DNA of 64,000 nucleotides. Source: Lachnotalea glycerini (GTDB lineage Bacteria > Bacillota > Clostridia > Lachnospirales > Lachnospiraceae). Of the stretch, positions 55,884 through 63,916 are shown one piece after another; the stretch's first letter is position 1; the number at the start of each line of letters is the position of its first letter. A program made the position numbers and the translations under genes. The stretch is taken from assembly GCF_003201285.1 (NCBI RefSeq), contig NZ_QICS01000003.1, positions 434,741 to 498,740 on the forward strand, written 5' to 3'. Under the pieces are notes generated by a model, which searched no databases, was not told the origin of the DNA, and worked only from the letters and a program-made list of their open reading frames with translations.

Positions 55884-56540
55884 TTAATTGTTTATGTTGT
55901 CTCTTACCATACAGTATGGAGCCAAATATGAATTCCCACTATAAAACCTAAATGGAGTACTCCATACTATAAGTTTTGAATTTCTAAAAATAACATCACT
56001 CTCCTTGACCTCAATTTTCGCAGAAGAACCAACTCCAATTACGTTATTATAACTTGCAGGATAATCTAATGAATTAACTGTATTACTGTAGCTTGCATAC
56101 ACTTTTATATCATTTGAATTTTCATTCATCCAGTCAGCAACTTCTTCTGAATAAAATTTGCTACTTAAACTAATACTTACACACTCAACGTTATTATCTA
56201 GCATCCATTGTAAACCGACTAATAATTTATCTGTTGATATTGTATTATCATCTTCTGCATCATAATAATAAAATGAAGAATCAAAAACATATTCACTCAT
56301 AAAATTAAGAATTTTATCACCGTGCGTAAGCTTTTTTTCTTCGTAGTTTGCATTAGTATCAACCACATTACTGTGTTCCCCAGATAAACCACCATCAATA
56401 ATACCAAAGCTTACTGTATTTTGACCAATGTTAGTATCTGGCTTTATAAATATTACATTACAATATATGTATATAATCCCTATTCCAATTAAAACAATAA
56501 ATAATATTATAACCGCCAAACATTTATGTCTAAACTGCAC
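55884..56540 (-). CDS. Small membrane-anchored subtilisin-like (S8) peptidase
   Basis: A 218-residue protein: one N-terminal membrane segment (CLAVIILFIVLIGIGIIYIYC) and an extracytoplasmic S8 fold. A full triad can be proposed: Asp in FGIIDGG, His in LTHGDKILNFM, Ser in YSGNSYLAPYC (compare GTSMAAP). ISLSS and NVIGVGSS match substrate-binding strands. It ends only about 14 residues after the Ser, shorter than usual, so it may be truncated. The start is set at GTG 56540 because GGAGG lies eight bases upstream; a longer frame overlaps the preceding gene. Confidence 0.65.
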   Translation of the reverse strand: MQFRHKCLAVIILFIVLIGIGIIYIYCNVIFIKPDTNIGQNTVSFGIIDGGLSGEHSNVVDTNANYEEKKLTHGDKILNFMSEYVFDSSFYYYDAEDDNTISTDKLLVGLQWMLDNNVECVSISLSSKFYSEEVADWMNENSNDIKVYASYSNTVNSLDYPASYNNVIGVGSSAKIEVKESDVIFRNSKLIVWSTPFRFYSGNSYLAPYCMVRDNINN

Positions 56541-56556
56541 CAAACTTTCCTCCAAT

Positions 56557-57438
56557 TTAGTAAGATATTGGTGCACCGTATAATGAGTGTGCCGAACCAG
56601 ATTTTTTCAAAACCCCAGAAGAGCTTGTTTTTCCTTTATGCCAATGATAGAAAACAAGTTTACCTTTGATTTTATGAACTTCTCCAGTAGAACCATTACT
56701 TGAATAAGGTGCATACCCACTATAATTTATAGCTTTCTTCGCCATTGCTGAAGTAAATGAATATACATTTCCATTTGCCTTTAACAACTTTGCTGCACTA
56801 GTTAAACTAATTTTTGAAGGACAGATGTATACAATATTTTTAGATGTATTATCATATGCTGGATAGTACCAATTCTTTGCAGCTTTTTTGACAGCCTCCT
56901 TTGCAGCCGTAACAGATTTGTAAAATTGAGAAGCCATAATATACATAACATCAGATTCGTATGTTATATACGCAGTTGCACATACGGCAGTAATTATTAA
57001 AGCTGCTGTAATAACTAACGTCCATGTAATTGCTTCCTGCTCTTCATATACATCTTCTATTATATCATTATAATCATCATATGATTCAACCAAATCACCA
57101 CCATCATATACATCAACATCAATATTGTTCTTATCTAAATCATGAATTTCTAAATTATATTCTTCATCTTCCTGCCCTACATTATTAATGGATATCTCTG
57201 CAGTACCATCTGTCTCCAAAAGCATTTCGGCAGAACTTCCATCAGTCTCTCCCTGAACAATTACATTTCCTGTCTCAACATCATAGTCAAAGTCAAATTC
57301 TACCCCATTTACATATACTGTATCATGATCTTGCAGATTTTCTGTTTCCGAACTAACTTCCTCTGCATTAGCTACTGTAGTATTTATCATCAGTGCACTA
57401 ATCAACATAAAACAAAGTATTTTCTTTAAAGATTTCAT
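56557..57438 (-). CDS. Secreted/membrane protein with toxin-like C-terminus
   Basis: A 293-residue protein. A signal peptide (ILCFMLISALMINTTVANA) is followed by ~110 acidic residues, a hydrophobic segment (TWTLVITAALIITAVCATAYI, residues ~140-160), and a basic C-terminal domain. That domain ends GKLVFYHWHKGK...SAHSLYGAPISY, a pattern of spaced His and a terminal YG-type motif like the SAR2788-type putative toxins and other polymorphic-toxin tips. AAGGAG precedes the ATG. The small subtilase follows 16 bases downstream and could process it. Toxin activity is inference. Confidence 0.5.
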   Translation of the reverse strand: MKSLKKILCFMLISALMINTTVANAEEVSSETENLQDHDTVYVNGVEFDFDYDVETGNVIVQGETDGSSAEMLLETDGTAEISINNVGQEDEEYNLEIHDLDKNNIDVDVYDGGDLVESYDDYNDIIEDVYEEQEAITWTLVITAALIITAVCATAYITYESDVMYIMASQFYKSVTAAKEAVKKAAKNWYYPAYDNTSKNIVYICPSKISLTSAAKLLKANGNVYSFTSAMAKKAINYSGYAPYSSNGSTGEVHKIKGKLVFYHWHKGKTSSSGVLKKSGSAHSLYGAPISY

Positions 57439-57639
57439 ATTTTTCTCCTTATTCCCTTTTTTTCCAATTCAGGTCATTATACTATAAGCTAGTTATCATC
57501 CAACATTTTCCTATGATTCATAGTCAATTTAATAAAATTATTCTTCAGATAATGAGTCTAACTCATATAAATTTAAACTCGCTCTCTTCCTGTTTCGTAG
57601 TTTTTCGCCGAAAATGTAAATGTTTTTATATTTTATCAA

Positions 57640-57830
57640 AAAAATATTATAAAAATCAATACAAATAGCACGAGTAGACTTTTGATAACACGAATAGACT
57701 ACTTAAATACTAATACCCCTGAAATGGCTGAAATGCAAAACCACCTTCCCATTTTGTAAGCGAAATTCACATTTTGAAAACGACCTTCAAATTTTGTAAG
57801 CATACTTCTACTTTTCTACTTTTTAAAGTC
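57640..57830. repeat. Degenerate short direct repeats, possible insertion-sequence end
   Basis: Two sets of direct repeats. CACGAGTAGACTT and CACGAATAGACTA stand at about 57670-57710. Three spaced units of the form CATTTTGTAAGCGA, CATTTTGAAAACGA, AATTTTGTAAGCAT stand at about 57750-57805. Multiple short terminal repeats of this kind are typical of IS21-like elements, but no istA/istB is present. The whole 57439-57921 stretch has no gene. Confidence 0.4.
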
Positions 57831-57921
57831 GTAAAAAAGGTGTTTTTAAATTGTATTTCTAAGTAGTTTAATAATTAACACAAAACTCTTTTTTCCGTCA
57901 TTATCCCCTTAAAATCAAAAA

Positions 57922-57953
57922 AGACCAACAAACTCACATGAGTCTATTGGTCT
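57922..57953 (-). terminator. rpsF-ssb-rpsR operon terminator (proximal copy)
   Basis: AGACCAA / TTGGTCT stem-loop with a T-run on the minus strand (TTTTTTGATTTT). It is near-identical to the hairpin at 52710-52741. Confidence 0.85.
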
Positions 57954-57969
57954 AAATCTTATAAAAATA

Positions 57970-57989
57970 TGAGTCAAAGTTGAGTCAAA
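57970..57989. repeat. Paired TGAGTCAAA direct repeats near the att site
   Basis: TGAGTCAAA occurs twice, 11 bases apart, in the 58-bp stretch between the proximal terminator and the att repeat. The distal copy of the region lacks this stretch. Such repeats could be arm-type integrase or excisionase sites of a lost mobile element. Confidence 0.35.
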
Positions 57990-58011
57990 TCACTCTCCCC
58001 GACTGCTAAAA

Positions 58012-58054
58012 CCCTTGCTATTGCAGGGTTTAGTCCATAACGTAAGGCATTAAA
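58012..58054. repeat. Direct repeat at rpsR 3' end (putative att site, proximal copy)
   Basis: Partner of 52769-52811: 43 bp with two mismatches, including the final codons and stop of the intact rpsR. The element supplies a complete 3' end and its own terminator, so rpsR stays functional, as in integration at tRNA or housekeeping-gene 3' ends. Confidence 0.85.
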
Positions 58055-58290
58055 GCAATATGTCTTGCTCTCTTAATAGCAACAGTAAGAGCTCTCTGAT
58101 GCTTAGCACAGTTGCCTGTGATTCTTCTAGGAAGAATTTTACCTCTTTCAGATACATATCTTTTTAATTTATTTACATCTTTATAATCAATTGAGCTATC
58201 TTTTCCGCAGAATACACAAACTTTCTTTCTTCTACGCATTGGTCTTCTTTTAAATTGACCTTCAGATCTTTCAGTCTTTTGGTAAGCCAT
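58030..58290 (-). CDS. rpsR: 30S ribosomal protein S18
   Basis: An 86-residue S18: [44 protein letters not shown] is the canonical core, with two N-terminal Cys. AAGGAGG precedes the ATG. It binds S6 and 16S rRNA in the platform. It is last in the rpsF-ssb-rpsR operon. Its last codons lie in the 43-bp direct repeat of the adjacent island. Confidence 0.98.
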   Translation of the reverse strand: MAYQKTERSEGQFKRRPMRRRKKVCVFCGKDSSIDYKDVNKLKRYVSERGKILPRRITGNCAKHQRALTVAIKRARHIALMPYVMD

Positions 58291-58324
58291 AATGAAACCT
58301 CCTTATTCAAAGTTTATATCATAA

Positions 58325-58759
58325 TTAGTTAAATGGTAATTCTTCATCAATACCATCAGGTATATTCATAAATCCATCTCCTACTGCAGTAGTTGGTGAT
58401 GGTTTAGCAGCCGCTTGATAGCCACCCTCGTTAGCAGCACCTTTGCTTTCAGCAAATTCATGCTCTTCCACAATTACATCTGTCGTATATACTTTCTGAC
58501 CATCTTTATTTGTATAGCTTCCAGTTTGGATACGACCTGTTACAGCAATCTTCATACCCTGATGCAGGTATTTCTCAGCAAATTCTCCGGTTTTTCCGAA
58601 TGCCACACAGTTGATGAAATCTGCACTAGGTTCACCATCTCTTTTAAATCTACGGTCAACTGCTAAGCTATATCTGGCAACTGCTGTAGCGTTATCGCCT
58701 TGAGAATATCTTACTTCTGGGTCTCTTGTTAAACGTCCCATTAAAATTACTTTATTCAT
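58325..58759 (-). CDS. ssb: Single-stranded DNA-binding protein
   Basis: A 144-residue SSB. The OB fold (residues ~1-105) begins MNKVILMGRLTRDPEVRYSQGD and has NCVAFGKTGEFAEKYLHQGMK. A short flexible linker leads to the acidic protein-interaction tip DGIDEELPFN. It sits between rpsF and rpsR as in most Firmicutes. Confidence 0.97.
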   Translation of the reverse strand: MNKVILMGRLTRDPEVRYSQGDNATAVARYSLAVDRRFKRDGEPSADFINCVAFGKTGEFAEKYLHQGMKIAVTGRIQTGSYTNKDGQKVYTTDVIVEEHEFAESKGAANEGGYQAAAKPSPTTAVGDGFMNIPDGIDEELPFN

Positions 58760-58844
58760 AATTTACCTCCATCGATACGCGTCTTGCAGTTTGGCAAATG
58801 TGAAATCCACATCTCGATATCAGACGCTTAAGTTATTTATAGTT

Positions 58845-59135
58845 TTATTTTACATCCTGTCTAACACATAAATATCTAATAACAGTTTCCATAATACGAA
58901 CGTTCTTTTCAACTTCGTTTGGACAATCTGAATTAGATTCAAATTGAATGAAGTAGTAGTATCCTTCTTTCATTTTCTGAATTTCATAAGCTAATCTCTT
59001 CTTACCCCATTCATCAATGTTAGTAACAGTTCCGCCAAAACGTGTAATGTATTCTTTTACTTTTTCAACAGAAGCTATTCTTACTTCATCTTCAACTTTA
59101 GCATTAACAACAAGTGCTAATTCATATTTGTTCAT
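58845..59135 (-). CDS. rpsF: 30S ribosomal protein S6
   Basis: A 96-residue S6: MNKYELALVVN start, IDEWGKKRLAYEIQKMKEGYYYFIQFES core, and IRYLCVRQD end. It lacks the C-terminal Glu tail of enteric S6. AGGAGG lies just upstream. First gene of the rpsF-ssb-rpsR operon. Confidence 0.97.
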   Translation of the reverse strand: MNKYELALVVNAKVEDEVRIASVEKVKEYITRFGGTVTNIDEWGKKRLAYEIQKMKEGYYYFIQFESNSDCPNEVEKNVRIMETVIRYLCVRQDVK

Positions 59136-59213
59136 GTTAAGTACCTCCTTTTGGTCTCTGGCCCCTTATCAAGTAAGGAACAAGGAATAATTAATAATAT
59201 ATCACAAATAAAG

Positions 59214-59242
59214 ATTTTAACATATATTGTCCATACTTTCAA
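59214..59242 (-). promoter_or_regulatory. rpsF operon promoter
   Basis: Minus strand: TTGAAA, 17-bp spacer, TAAAAT. It overlaps the 3' end of the DUF951 gene. The leader between it and rpsF contains a CCTTA/TAAGG hairpin (about 59160-59180). Confidence 0.75.
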
Positions 59243-59433
59243 GCTTTTTTTCTCAATTCCTTAGTATTCTTTTCTACCAACTTTCTGGCTATCATAACCT
59301 GATGTCCACAACCACAACATTTCAGACGAAAATCAGCACCTACTCTTAGTATTTCCCATTCAAAGCTACCGCAAGGGTGTTTTTTCTTTAGTCTTACAAT
59401 ATCTCCTATTTCATAATTATACTTAATTTCCAT
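59239..59433 (-). CDS. DUF951 family protein
   Basis: A 64-residue protein with the full DUF951 pattern: YNYEIGDIVRLKKKHPCGSFEWEILRVGADFRLKCCGCGHQVMIAR. Four Cys (CG, CCGC) may bind zinc. Small SH3-like fold predicted; function unknown. It commonly precedes rpsF in Firmicutes, as here. AGGAG precedes the ATG. Confidence 0.93.
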   Translation of the reverse strand: MEIKYNYEIGDIVRLKKKHPCGSFEWEILRVGADFRLKCCGCGHQVMIARKLVEKNTKELRKKA

Positions 59434-59477
59434 CTACGCTACTCCTATCACCATTAAATTTGGTTTACAATTCCTAA

Positions 59478-60200
59478 CTATTCTACTTCCAATTTAGAAA
59501 AAATTTCTCCTATACTGCCGCTTATCAGTAAATCAGCTCTTTTATCCATTGGAGTTGCCGTCTTATTAATTAAAATCAGCTTGTCTTTTCTGTAATAATC
59601 AATTAATCCAGCAGCTGGATATACAGCTAACGAAGTTCCTCCAATTATCAATACCTCTGCATTCCTTATATAGTTTACAGCAGACTCTAAGGTGTGATTA
59701 TTAAGTCCCTCCTCGTACAAAACTACATCTGGTTTGATAACTCCTTGACATTCACAAATAGGTATTTCTTCAGAATTCATAATAAAATGAGCATCATAGC
59801 ATTTGCTGCATCTTTGGCAGTAATTTCTATGTACAGAGCCATGAAGCTCTAAGACTTCTTTACTTCCTGCCATTTGATGAAGTCCATCAATATTTTGAGT
59901 AATAATCGCTTTTAACTTACCTACCTTTTCTAATTCAGCAAGTTTTTTATGTGCTGCATTTGGTTTCGCACTAAAACATATCATCTTATTTCTATAAAAC
60001 CGATAAAACTCCTTCGTATTCTTCTTGTAGAAGCTATGACTTAGAATTGTTTCAGGAGGAAAATCATATTCTTGATTGTATAAACCTTCTACACTTCTAA
60101 AATCAGGTATACCACTCTCAGTAGAAACCCCTGCTCCACCAAAAAACACTATATTATTGCTGTTGCTTATCATTTCCTGAAGCTTAACTATATCCTTCAC
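59478..60200 (-). CDS. cobB: NAD-dependent protein deacylase (sirtuin)
   Basis: A 240-residue Sir2 protein: GGAGVSTESGIPDFRS (NAD binding), ITQNIDGLHQMAG, catalytic His in LELHGSVH, zinc Cys in CQRCSKC and CECQG, and GGTSLAVYPAAG. It removes acyl groups from lysines in the cytosol. GTG 60200 follows GGAG by six bases. Confidence 0.95.
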   Translation of the reverse strand: MKDIVKLQEMISNSNNIVFFGGAGVSTESGIPDFRSVEGLYNQEYDFPPETILSHSFYKKNTKEFYRFYRNKMICFSAKPNAAHKKLAELEKVGKLKAIITQNIDGLHQMAGSKEVLELHGSVHRNYCQRCSKCYDAHFIMNSEEIPICECQGVIKPDVVLYEEGLNNHTLESAVNYIRNAEVLIIGGTSLAVYPAAGLIDYYRKDKLILINKTATPMDKRADLLISGSIGEIFSKLEVE

Positions 60201-60256
60201 TTTCTACTCCTTCTATTAAAACCAACATGTCTGTTGATTTCAATAATGATACATAT

Positions 60257-61606
60257 TTATAGATACATTGGAAAAATAAACATTCTAAGACATACCAGAC
60301 ATACTACCAAAATCCATGCTGCTATGCAAAATAAAACTAATTGACGAGTCTTATCTTTTTTAATTATTATATTTATAAGCTTATAAATTCCAATTGAAAC
60401 AAAGTACATAAGTGCAACAAGCATTGGTAAACTATATCTACCCTGAGGTTGATAATCGTATGAGTACGCTGCCCAGACATTTAATACATTAGGAATAATC
60501 ATGCATATCAGCATATTCACATTAATTAATTTGACACTTCTATCACTAATACCAGTTAAATATATTCTTTCCTTTTGAGGTATCAACATTCCTATTAATC
60601 CAACTGCTATGATAAAAAAATAACCTTTATAAATCCAGCTATATACTCCAACTTCCATATTTCCAAACATAGCAATGAAGCTTTTTGTAGTTAAAATAAC
60701 AAAATTAGAGTTTTTTAGCATATACCATATTGAATATCCTTGGTTATAATAAGTTTCATGTATAGATGGTTTTAAAGAATCAATGGCATAAATTTCAGCA
60801 TATTCATCTCTAACTCTTAGGCCCAAAAAATCACCATCGTATATGATATAGCTGCGAATAAACCACCATCCTATACCAATTATTACTATTATTGCAATGA
60901 AACTACCCTTTTTTAGCAGTTTACCCCATTCTATATTTATTCTTTTTTCAATGACTTGAACATAGAAAAATAAAAATAGGATCATACTGCATAAGATATA
61001 TCCATAAGCATTATAATAGGACATAGCACATAAAATAATTCCAATCGATAATTGAATCCTGGCTTTCCAGTTCCAATCTGTTTCACTTCCATTAATCCAT
61101 GCATACACAATAAGCACTGTCGACATTAATGCCATTGAATCTGTATTTACATAAGTATGCATAAACAGTTGTTGCGGCAACAATACGACTAATAAGGTAA
61201 AAAGCCATGCGGCAAGAGTTGACGCGAATATCTTTTTAGATAATTTTCTAGTTATAACAGCCATAACAATTCCAATAATTATATTCACGGTTCTTGCAAA
61301 TAATATTAAAATATTACCGTTCATTGTAAATAAAGTACCTATTTTAACAAATACGGCGGATATCAAATATGGAAGTATCGGCTGAAATGCATAGGAAAAT
61401 CCCCAGGTTTTGTCCAATATCTCAGGATCTCCTCCTTGTGGCAGCCTCCAATGAAGAAAAATATACTGAACAATAGAATACCTCATTCTTTCATCTGGTC
61501 CTGCTCCTAATGGCTGGATAACCATCCATCCTATAAGTATTAGAAAAACAAATACAATGAACAGCCTATCTAAATTTTTTTCTTTTTCAATAAACCACTT
61601 TTCCAT
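60257..61606 (-). CDS. Polytopic membrane glycosyltransferase-like protein (paralogue)
   Basis: A 449-residue protein with about 10-11 membrane segments, paralogous throughout to the protein at 49019-50413: GPDERMRYSIVQYIFLHWRLPQGGDPEI, WGFSYAFQPILPYLI, TYVNTDSMALMS, CAMSYYNAYGYI, and YDGDFLGLRVRDEYAEIY. The D-E pair in GPDE is the candidate catalytic site of a GT-C enzyme. It is monocistronic. Substrate unknown. Confidence 0.7.
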   Translation of the reverse strand: MEKWFIEKEKNLDRLFIVFVFLILIGWMVIQPLGAGPDERMRYSIVQYIFLHWRLPQGGDPEILDKTWGFSYAFQPILPYLISAVFVKIGTLFTMNGNILILFARTVNIIIGIVMAVITRKLSKKIFASTLAAWLFTLLVVLLPQQLFMHTYVNTDSMALMSTVLIVYAWINGSETDWNWKARIQLSIGIILCAMSYYNAYGYILCSMILFLFFYVQVIEKRINIEWGKLLKKGSFIAIIVIIGIGWWFIRSYIIYDGDFLGLRVRDEYAEIYAIDSLKPSIHETYYNQGYSIWYMLKNSNFVILTTKSFIAMFGNMEVGVYSWIYKGYFFIIAVGLIGMLIPQKERIYLTGISDRSVKLINVNMLICMIIPNVLNVWAAYSYDYQPQGRYSLPMLVALMYFVSIGIYKLINIIIKKDKTRQLVLFCIAAWILVVCLVCLRMFIFPMYL

Positions 61607-61714
61607 AAAAGCCCCTTATAATCATCGTAATAAATTTTATATTATATTAACTAAAATATTTATTCATTTTATATCATTGTTTAGATTTATATTACAAATA
61701 ATATGTATATTAAG

Positions 61715-61752
61715 AAAACCACCATTCCAATTTCTGCAATATGGAATGATGG
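61715..61752 (-). terminator. Terminator of the tRNA-fMet gene
   Basis: Stem CCATCATTCCA / TGGAATGGTGG followed on the minus strand by TTTTCTTAA, just past the tRNA 3' end. Confidence 0.88.
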
Positions 61753-61763
61753 CTTAATACTAA

Positions 61764-61837
<74 letters not shown>

Positions 61838-62229
61838 TTATATGGAATATTCACTAAGTTACTATGACACTTAGTTTCGAACAGTATTTATTATATAACG
61901 CTACTACTCTTTTGTCAAGTATAGTCACCCTTAAAATATGTTCTATTTATTTATATGAATAAATTATATAATTATTCCATATTATAAAATTTTTAATACA
62001 TTTGTCTTTTTAATTATTGGAAAAGTAACTGACTAAATGGTTGATTAATGATTGGTTCGATATAATATCATATAATATCATATAATTTCCATGTCGTATT
62101 ATATAATTATTTGTTGAAATTTGTTGATATTAGCCTATTTATAATGTATTATAAAAACTATATAACATTAATTAAGTATTTATAAAATGAACTATAAAAT
62201 TAATTTACTGAAAGGTATTTTTATTATTA
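61838..62229. other. AT-rich intergenic region with short tandem repeats
   Basis: About 390 bases between divergent tRNA-fMet and the GGDEF gene. Two and a half tandem copies of ATAATATCAT lie near 62060-62087. The promoters of both genes must be here, but no convincing -35/-10 pair or RNA structure stands out. Confidence 0.5.
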
Positions 62230-63336
62230 ATGAAATTAAAAAATTTTTTTTTAAAATGGTCTTATAACAATGCGGGTAAAGATTTTTTTATTCTCAACAA
62301 AAACAAAATTAGTGCCATAAACTTTCACTCTTTGAATATTTTAAATAATGTGGCTGTATTTATATTCGGATTTTTTTGCATTTATAGTCAATTTACTAAT
62401 TTGGAAAAATTATTCAATGTATATCTAATATATTTTATTATATTTATTATTATTAACTTACTGTATAAACATGTTCATAAACATGGATTTTTTATATCAA
62501 ATAGAAATTTATATTTTGTAATAACTTTACTTTATATCTATGGGATTTATATTGGTTGTTTTAATTTACCAAATTTAACATCCGTTATGTATCCTGTTTT
62601 TGTTATTTGCATTCCTTTACTATTTATATTACCAACAATTCAAATTACATTATATACCCTAATTTTCACTATTTTTTACATTACGTTTTCAAAAATGTTA
62701 AAATCAAATACTATTGCATGTATTGATATGACAAATATCATCGCCTGCCTGCTTATAAGTGCTATTACATCCTATACTGTTACATGTGCAAGGATCACTG
62801 AAATAAGGACAAATATGAAGCTAGAACATGCATGCAATACTGATGAAATAACTGGACTTCACAATAGAAGAAGCTTTAACAATTTTATTGTAAATCAATT
62901 TGATACTATACACAATGACTGTCTTACTCTTATGATGATTGATGTTGATAATTTCAAGAATTATAACGATTCCTACGGTCATATTTGTGGTGATAATTGT
63001 CTTTCAACTATTGGTCAACTATTCAAACAATTTGAAGAGGATAACTCCTGTTACATTGCTCGTTACGGAGGTGAAGAATTTGTTTTAGTTGACTCTAAAC
63101 ATGCTCTTAGTGAAGTAATTATATTTGCAAGAAAACTAATACAAATGGTTAATGAATTAAACATAGAAAATATTAATTCTCCATATAAAAGAATTACCAT
63201 TAGTATTGGTATTTCATCAAGAGTAACATCTGATGTTAAAAATTATATTGATCTTATTAATTTAGCTGATGATGCTTTATACTCAGCCAAAAGTAACGGA
63301 AAGAATACTTTAATGATAGCTACACATTCTATTTAG
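62230..63336 (+). CDS. Membrane diguanylate cyclase (GGDEF)
   Basis: A 368-residue protein. Residues ~30-195 contain about six membrane segments; residues ~205-368 are a GGDEF domain: TDEITGLHNRRSF, MMIDVDNFKNYNDSYGHICGD, and the active-site ARYGGEEFVLV. The usual inhibitory RxxD site five residues before GGEEF is absent. It would make c-di-GMP in response to a membrane signal, a typical input for flagellar motility. The ribosome binding site (AAAGG) is distant from the ATG. Confidence 0.92.
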   Translation: MKLKNFFLKWSYNNAGKDFFILNKNKISAINFHSLNILNNVAVFIFGFFCIYSQFTNLEKLFNVYLIYFIIFIIINLLYKHVHKHGFFISNRNLYFVITLLYIYGIYIGCFNLPNLTSVMYPVFVICIPLLFILPTIQITLYTLIFTIFYITFSKMLKSNTIACIDMTNIIACLLISAITSYTVTCARITEIRTNMKLEHACNTDEITGLHNRRSFNNFIVNQFDTIHNDCLTLMMIDVDNFKNYNDSYGHICGDNCLSTIGQLFKQFEEDNSCYIARYGGEEFVLVDSKHALSEVIIFARKLIQMVNELNIENINSPYKRITISIGISSRVTSDVKNYIDLINLADDALYSAKSNGKNTLMIATHSI

Positions 63337-63440
63337 ATATATCAACTTTAGCATTCAGGTAAATATCATTATACGATCTTTTCTTATTTTAAATTACATT
63401 TTCCTTCTTGAATATCATATTAAAAGCTTTATTATAAGTT

Positions 63441-63478
63441 AAAAGTCCTCATAAACCTTAAGTTTATGAGGACTTTTT
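63441..63478. terminator. Bidirectional terminator between GGDEF gene and tRNA operon
   Basis: Near-perfect 16-bp stem AAAAGTCCTCATAAAC / GTTTATGAGGACTTTTT with a short loop and T-runs on both strands. It ends the tRNA-rRNA transcript. Confidence 0.92.
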
Positions 63479-63484
63479 ATAGAG

Positions 63485-63555
63485 AGGCGACAACCAGATT
63501 TGAACTGGTGATGAGGGTGTTGCAGACCCGTGCCTTACCACTTGGCTATGTCGCC
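63485..63555 (-). tRNA. tRNA-Cys (GCA)
   Basis: A 71-nt cloverleaf with acceptor GGCGACA / TGTCGCC, anticodon loop CTGCAAC (GCA), and GTTCAAATC T-loop. CCA not encoded. Last of three tRNAs downstream of the 23S gene. Confidence 0.95.
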
Positions 63556-63570
63556 ATTTTATATTTTGAA

Positions 63571-63642
63571 TGACTCCAAGGGGATTTGAACCCCTGTTAC
63601 CGCCGTGAAAGGGCGGTGTCTTAACCGCTTGACCATGGAGCC
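63571..63642 (-). tRNA. tRNA-Glu (UUC)
   Basis: A 72-nt cloverleaf with acceptor GGCTCCA / TGGAGTC, anticodon loop CTTTCAC (TTC), and GGTTCAAATC T-arm. Confidence 0.95.
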
Positions 63643-63745
63643 TTAATAATTAGAATGAGAACATTAACACAGCACTCAACTAAACTAATAAGGTTCAATC
63701 TGGCTGTTATGCATAATGCATAGCATTTCACTAGCGTTAACTAAA

Positions 63746-63817
63746 CTCCCTGAGTAGGGCTCGAACCTACAACACCACGGTTAACAGCCGTGTGCTCTAC
63801 CATTGAGCTATCAAGGA
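63746..63817 (-). tRNA. tRNA-Asn (GUU)
   Basis: A 72-nt cloverleaf with acceptor TCCTTGA / TCAGGGA, anticodon loop CTGTTAA (GTT), and GGTTCGAGCC T-arm. It is the first tRNA after the 23S gene. Confidence 0.95.
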
Positions 63818-63916
63818 TTATAAAGGCTTGTACCTTCAAAACTGCACATTGAATTCGAAAAATATTTGACGCTTCTTAGCTCTTCAAGCTTCGCTTGTCG
63901 TTTGCTATTCTCTTTG

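Noticed and set aside
52812..58011. Integrase or recombinase gene for the rpsR-linked island
   Set aside because: All frames were inspected; none shows a tyrosine or serine recombinase motif, so no integrase is claimed.
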